From Phaeobacter sp. 22II1-1F12B (GTDB lineage: Bacteria; Pseudomonadota; Alphaproteobacteria; Rhodobacterales; Rhodobacteraceae): a stretch of DNA of 64,000 bases. A program made the position numbers and the translations under genes. How positions within the stretch are numbered: the stretch's first letter is position 1; each line of letters begins with the position of its first letter. The DNA lies in the NCBI RefSeq assembly GCF_002210165.1, contig NZ_AQQP01000004.1, positions 1 to 64,000 on the forward strand, read 5' to 3'. Positions 61,309 to 64,000 of this stretch are shown piece after piece. Under the pieces are notes generated by a model. That model was not told where the DNA came from. It saw only the letters and a list, made by a program, of their open reading frames with translations, and searched no databases.

Positions 61309-61386
61309 GCGGGGTGAGAGGAGCAAGCCCCGCAACACATGCCGACCCCGGATCGGGGCGGCGAAGGACAAGCGGGGGTCAACCCC
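61309..61386 (+). promoter_or_regulatory. Three tandem hairpins between livM and livK
   Basis: GCGGGG/CCCCGC (61309-61333), CCCCG-GAT-CGGGG (61346-61358) and GGGG-TCAA-CCCC (61375-61386) lie in the 127-bp gap. Such structures often mark RNA processing or stabilise the segment encoding the abundant binding protein. Confidence 0.6.
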
Positions 61387-61426
61387 GTGAACCATCGGAC
61401 AAAACCACATGGGAGGAAAAGACCCG

Positions 61427-62710
61427 ATGAAACTTAGACTGACGACGCTGGCGCTGGGCGCCGTGATGGCCGCGGGGCCGGTGATGGCGGACCTCGTGTT
61501 CCCGTCGCTGAGCTATCGTACCGGGGCCTATGCCGCGAATGGTATTCCCTTTGCGGATGGCTACGAGGATTACTTTACCCTGCTGAACGAGCGCGACGGC
61601 GGGATTGGCGGTGTGCCGGTCAAGGTGATCGAATGCGAAACCGGCTATAACACCGAAAAAGGCGTGGAATGCTATGAGGCTACCAAAGGCGAAGGTGCGC
61701 TGGTGTATCAGCCCCTGTCGACCGGCATCACCTATCAGCTGATCCCCAAGGCGACGGCGGATGGCATCCCGGTTCACTCGATGGGCTATGGCCGGACCTC
61801 GGCCAAGAACGGCGAAGTGTTCCGCAACATCTTCAACTACCCGGCCAACTACTGGGACGGCGCCTCGGTCGCGATCAAGCATCTGCTTGAGCAAAATGGC
61901 GGCGACCTGTCCGGCAAGAAAATCGCGCTGGTCTATCACAACTCGGCCTATGGCAAGGAGCCGATCCGCACGCTGGAAGAGCTTGGCAAGAAGCACGGTT
62001 ACGAACTGATGCTGCTGCCGGTCGACCACCCGGGTCAGGAGCAGAAGTCGCAGTGGCTGCAGGTGCGCCGTGAGCGTCCCGACAATGTGATCATGTGGGG
62101 CTGGGGTGTCATGAACTCGGTCGCGATCCAGGAAGCGGTGAACATCCGGTTCCCGATGGAAAACTTCATCGGCATCTGGTGGTCTGGTTCCGAGAATGAT
62201 GTGCTGCCTGCGGGCGCCGGTGCCGATGGCTACAAGGCGCTGACCTTCCACAACCTTGGCGACGATTACCCGCTTTATGACGATCTGAAGCAATATGTCG
62301 TCGACGCGGGCAAGGCCGCAGGTGCGGGCGACCAGCTTGGCACGGCGTTGTATAACCGGGGGCTTTATGCCGCGATGCTGGCCGCCGAAGCCGCCAAGAC
62401 CGCGCAGGAAATCCACGGCACCAAGGACATCACGCCCGCGATGATGCGCGACGGGATGGAAGCGCTGGTGATCGACGAAGCCAAGATGGAAGCACTGGGT
62501 CTGCCGAACTTTGGTCCGGAATTCTCGGTTTCCTGTGAAAACCACGGTGGCGACGGCCGGGGCGCGGTAGCGCAATGGGATGCCGAAGCCGGTCAGTGGA
62601 ACATGATCACCGACTATATCGACACCGATCAGGAAGTGATCGGCGCGCTGATCGAGGAAGATTCCTCGGCCTATGCGTCGGAAAACAACATCACACCCGG
62701 GTGCGATTGA
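61427..62710 (+). CDS. livK: LIV-type ABC transporter substrate-binding protein
   Basis: This 427-residue periplasmic protein has a signal peptide (RLTTLALGAVMAAGPVMA/D) and the type I periplasmic binding fold of the branched-chain amino acid group (FADGYEDYFTLLNERDGGIGGVPVKVIECETGYNTEKGVECYEA, IALVYHNSAYGKEPI). It is longer than amino acid binders (about 350), as in binders of larger organic acids. Cysteines near residues 66, 79 and at the C-terminus (CENHGGDG, PGCD) may form disulfides. Start at 61427 with GGGAGG upstream. Its gene has hairpins on both sides. Confidence 0.95.
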   Translation: MKLRLTTLALGAVMAAGPVMADLVFPSLSYRTGAYAANGIPFADGYEDYFTLLNERDGGIGGVPVKVIECETGYNTEKGVECYEATKGEGALVYQPLSTGITYQLIPKATADGIPVHSMGYGRTSAKNGEVFRNIFNYPANYWDGASVAIKHLLEQNGGDLSGKKIALVYHNSAYGKEPIRTLEELGKKHGYELMLLPVDHPGQEQKSQWLQVRRERPDNVIMWGWGVMNSVAIQEAVNIRFPMENFIGIWWSGSENDVLPAGAGADGYKALTFHNLGDDYPLYDDLKQYVVDAGKAAGAGDQLGTALYNRGLYAAMLAAEAAKTAQEIHGTKDITPAMMRDGMEALVIDEAKMEALGLPNFGPEFSVSCENHGGDGRGAVAQWDAEAGQWNMITDYIDTDQEVIGALIEEDSSAYASENNITPGCD

Positions 62711-62717
62711 TCTGACT

Positions 62718-62749
62718 GGTGCGGCGGCCGCGCGTCGCCGCACCTTTTT
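62718..62749 (+). terminator. Intrinsic terminator between livK and livF
   Basis: GGTGCGGCG-N9-CGCCGCACC followed by TTTTT is a full rho-independent terminator, 7 nt after the livK stop. It should cut transcription of the downstream livF and ligase genes partially. Confidence 0.88.
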
Positions 62750-62788
62750 ACCCCCGCGAGGGGCTTGGAATTTTGAGGATCTGTGAGA

Positions 62789-63625
62789 ATGCTCGATACG
62801 GCGAATGCGCAAGAGACGCTTCAGGATACCCTGCTGGAGATCAACAATATCGAGGTGATCTACAACCACGTGATCCTCGTGTTGAAAGGCGTGAGCCTGA
62901 AGGTGCCCAAGGGCGGCATCACGGCGCTGCTGGGCGGTAATGGCGCGGGCAAGACGACGACGCTCAAGGCGGTGTCGGGGCTGTTGGCGTCAGAGCGCGG
63001 CGAGGTTACCAAAGGGTCGATCCGTTACCGCGGCGAGCCGATGCAGCATGCGGACCCGGCGCAGATCGTGCGCAAGGGGGTGATCCAGGTGATGGAGGGT
63101 CGGCATTGTTTCGAGCACCTGACCATCGAGGAAAACCTGCTGACCGGATCCTATACCCGTAAGGACAGCAAGGCCGATCAGAATGCCTCGCTTGAAAAGG
63201 TTTACGCTTATTTTCCGCGTCTCAAGGAACGCCGCAAGAGCCAGGCGGGTTATACCTCGGGCGGGGAACAGCAGATGTGCGCCATCGGGCGGGCGATGAT
63301 GGCGAACCCCGAAACGATCCTGCTGGACGAGCCGAGCATGGGGTTGGCACCGCAGCTGGTCGAGGAAATCTTTGGCATCGTCAAGGACTTGAACGAGCAG
63401 GAAGGGGTGACGTTTCTTTTGGCAGAGCAGAACACGAATGTGGCACTGCGCTTTGCACATTACGGTTATATTCTGGAATCCGGTCGCGTAGTGATGGATG
63501 GTGCGGCCAAGGCCCTGCGCGAGAATCCGGACGTTAAGGAGTTTTACCTTGGCATGTCGGACGAAGGCCGCAAGTCGTTCCGCGACGTGCGATCCTATCG
63601 TAGACGCAAGAGATGGCTGAGCTGA
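62789..63625 (+). CDS. livF: LIV-type ABC transporter ATP-binding protein (LivF-like)
   Basis: This 278-residue ATPase has Walker A GGNGAGKTTT, signature YTSGGEQQMCAIGRA, Walker B TILLDEPSMGLAP and H-loop LLAEQNT. It is about 40 residues longer than typical LivF, with an acidic N-terminal leader and a basic tail (RRKRWLS). Start at 62789 with GAGGA 9 nt upstream; a GTG at 62783 is too close to it. A GACCCGG/CCGGGTC hairpin (63638-63654) follows the stop. Confidence 0.94.
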   Translation: MLDTANAQETLQDTLLEINNIEVIYNHVILVLKGVSLKVPKGGITALLGGNGAGKTTTLKAVSGLLASERGEVTKGSIRYRGEPMQHADPAQIVRKGVIQVMEGRHCFEHLTIEENLLTGSYTRKDSKADQNASLEKVYAYFPRLKERRKSQAGYTSGGEQQMCAIGRAMMANPETILLDEPSMGLAPQLVEEIFGIVKDLNEQEGVTFLLAEQNTNVALRFAHYGYILESGRVVMDGAAKALRENPDVKEFYLGMSDEGRKSFRDVRSYRRRKRWLS

Positions 63626-63685
63626 GTTATGTCGAGTGACCCGGGGTCCGGGTCGTAACAGGTATTTTGACACGGAAGAGATGCC

Positions 63686-64000
63686 ATGACGGGGTATTAT
63701 GATACGCTTGAGACGCGGTCCAAGGATGAGCGCGCGGCGGATATCGGCGGCGCTTTGCAGGTACAGATCGGACAGGCGCAAAGCCTCCCCGGCTATGCCA
63801 AGACGCTGAAGGATGTCGATGCAAGCGAGATCACCTCGGTCAAGGCGCTGGCCAAGCTGCCGGTGCTGCGCAAGTCGGACCTGACCAAGGCACAGGCGAA
63901 GACGCCGCCGTTCGGCGGGTTCGCGATGCACGCGGTCAACAAGTACAGCCATATCTTTCAGTCGCCCGGCCCGATCTATGAGCCGGGGATGATCGGCAAG
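63686..64000 (+). CDS. Phenylacetate-CoA ligase family AMP-forming enzyme (3' end outside window)
   Basis: The first 105 residues are visible, from ATG at 63686 with GGAAGAG upstream. The segment SLPGYAKTLKDVDASEITSVKALAKLPVLRKSDLTKAQ and the later GGFAMHAVNKYSHIFQSPGPIYEP resemble the N-terminal part of the PaaK/coenzyme F390 synthetase family, whose nucleotide motif should lie beyond the edge. It is the last visible gene of the ligase-ABC operon and gives the operon a second CoA ligase. The family call rests on the N-terminus only. Confidence 0.72.
   Translation, partial: MTGYYDTLETRSKDERAADIGGALQVQIGQAQSLPGYAKTLKDVDASEITSVKALAKLPVLRKSDLTKAQAKTPPFGGFAMHAVNKYSHIFQSPGPIYEPGMIGK

Noticed and set aside
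61379-62869. 496-codon minus-strand ORF
   Set aside because: Antisense shadow of livK; real motifs are on the plus strand.

Overview
The window is a gene-dense, GC-rich chromosomal segment of an alphaproteobacterium, most likely a member of the Rhodobacteraceae (roseobacter group). The evidence is the gene families and their order: rpoE-chrR divergent from a flavin amine oxidase/DUF1365/MFS/SDR operon (the Rhodobacter sphaeroides RpoE-ChrR neighbourhood), DUF3035 and DUF1674 proteins, an ALDH16-type double aldehyde dehydrogenase beside deoC, rbfA-truB-rpsO, and intergenic repeat motifs of a roseobacter kind. It looks like core chromosome with small accessory patches. I saw no tRNA, rRNA, insertion sequence, prophage or CRISPR array.

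Layout. 1-8.8 kb (minus strand): a truncated glutathione-dependent formaldehyde dehydrogenase, then a translationally coupled periplasmic module of alpha-2-macroglobulin, a putative glycolipid-binding protein and penicillin-binding protein 1C. 9-17.6 kb: a cytosolic hybrid histidine kinase, yaaA, recQ, a YggT-family protein, a UMF1-type MFS transporter coupled to mepA, and a queuosine-precursor transporter. 17.6-21.2 kb: an orphan RTX protein, a 424-bp gap holding a miniature transcription unit with a near-perfect anti-16S Shine-Dalgarno sequence, arfB, a pair of inverted intergenic repeats and a P1-family peptidase. 21.2-24.4 kb (minus): rbfA, a phosphodiester glycosidase, truB, DUF1643 and rpsO. 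24.5-34.9 kb (mostly plus): dapB, a small secreted protein, rsmB, a heparinase II/III-like protein, purH-lspA, a DUF3035 lipoprotein and a pair of M16 peptidases. 35-41.6 kb: ALDH16 and deoC, divergent from mutL-rmuC. 41.6-47.2 kb: chrR-rpoE facing the amine oxidase-DUF1365-MFS-SDR operon, with two opposed TGATCC-N18 sigma-E-type promoters. 47.4-53 kb: a glutathione transferase, a histidine phosphatase, a standalone formate dehydrogenase alpha subunit and a carbamoylase-type hydrolase. 53.2-64 kb: an OmpR-type two-component pair, divergent from an operon of an AMP-forming acyl-CoA ligase, a complete branched-chain-amino-acid-type ABC transporter (with an extra small membrane protein) and a second, truncated CoA ligase.

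How parts fit together. The A2M/PBP1C module is a periplasmic envelope-defence and repair pair. RpoE-ChrR probably controls its divergent operon in response to singlet oxygen or organic peroxides, and the first two genes of that operon resemble the furan-fatty-acid enzymes of R. sphaeroides. The last 8 kb look like an uptake-and-activation system for an unidentified carboxylic acid, with strong RNA hairpins on both sides of the binding-protein gene. The most unusual signal is at 19.15-19.35 kb: a ribosome-binding site complementary to about 16 nt of the 16S rRNA 3' end drives an 18-codon ORF that is overlapped in another frame by a 25-codon ORF. A terminator closes the unit directly upstream of the ribosome-rescue gene arfB.
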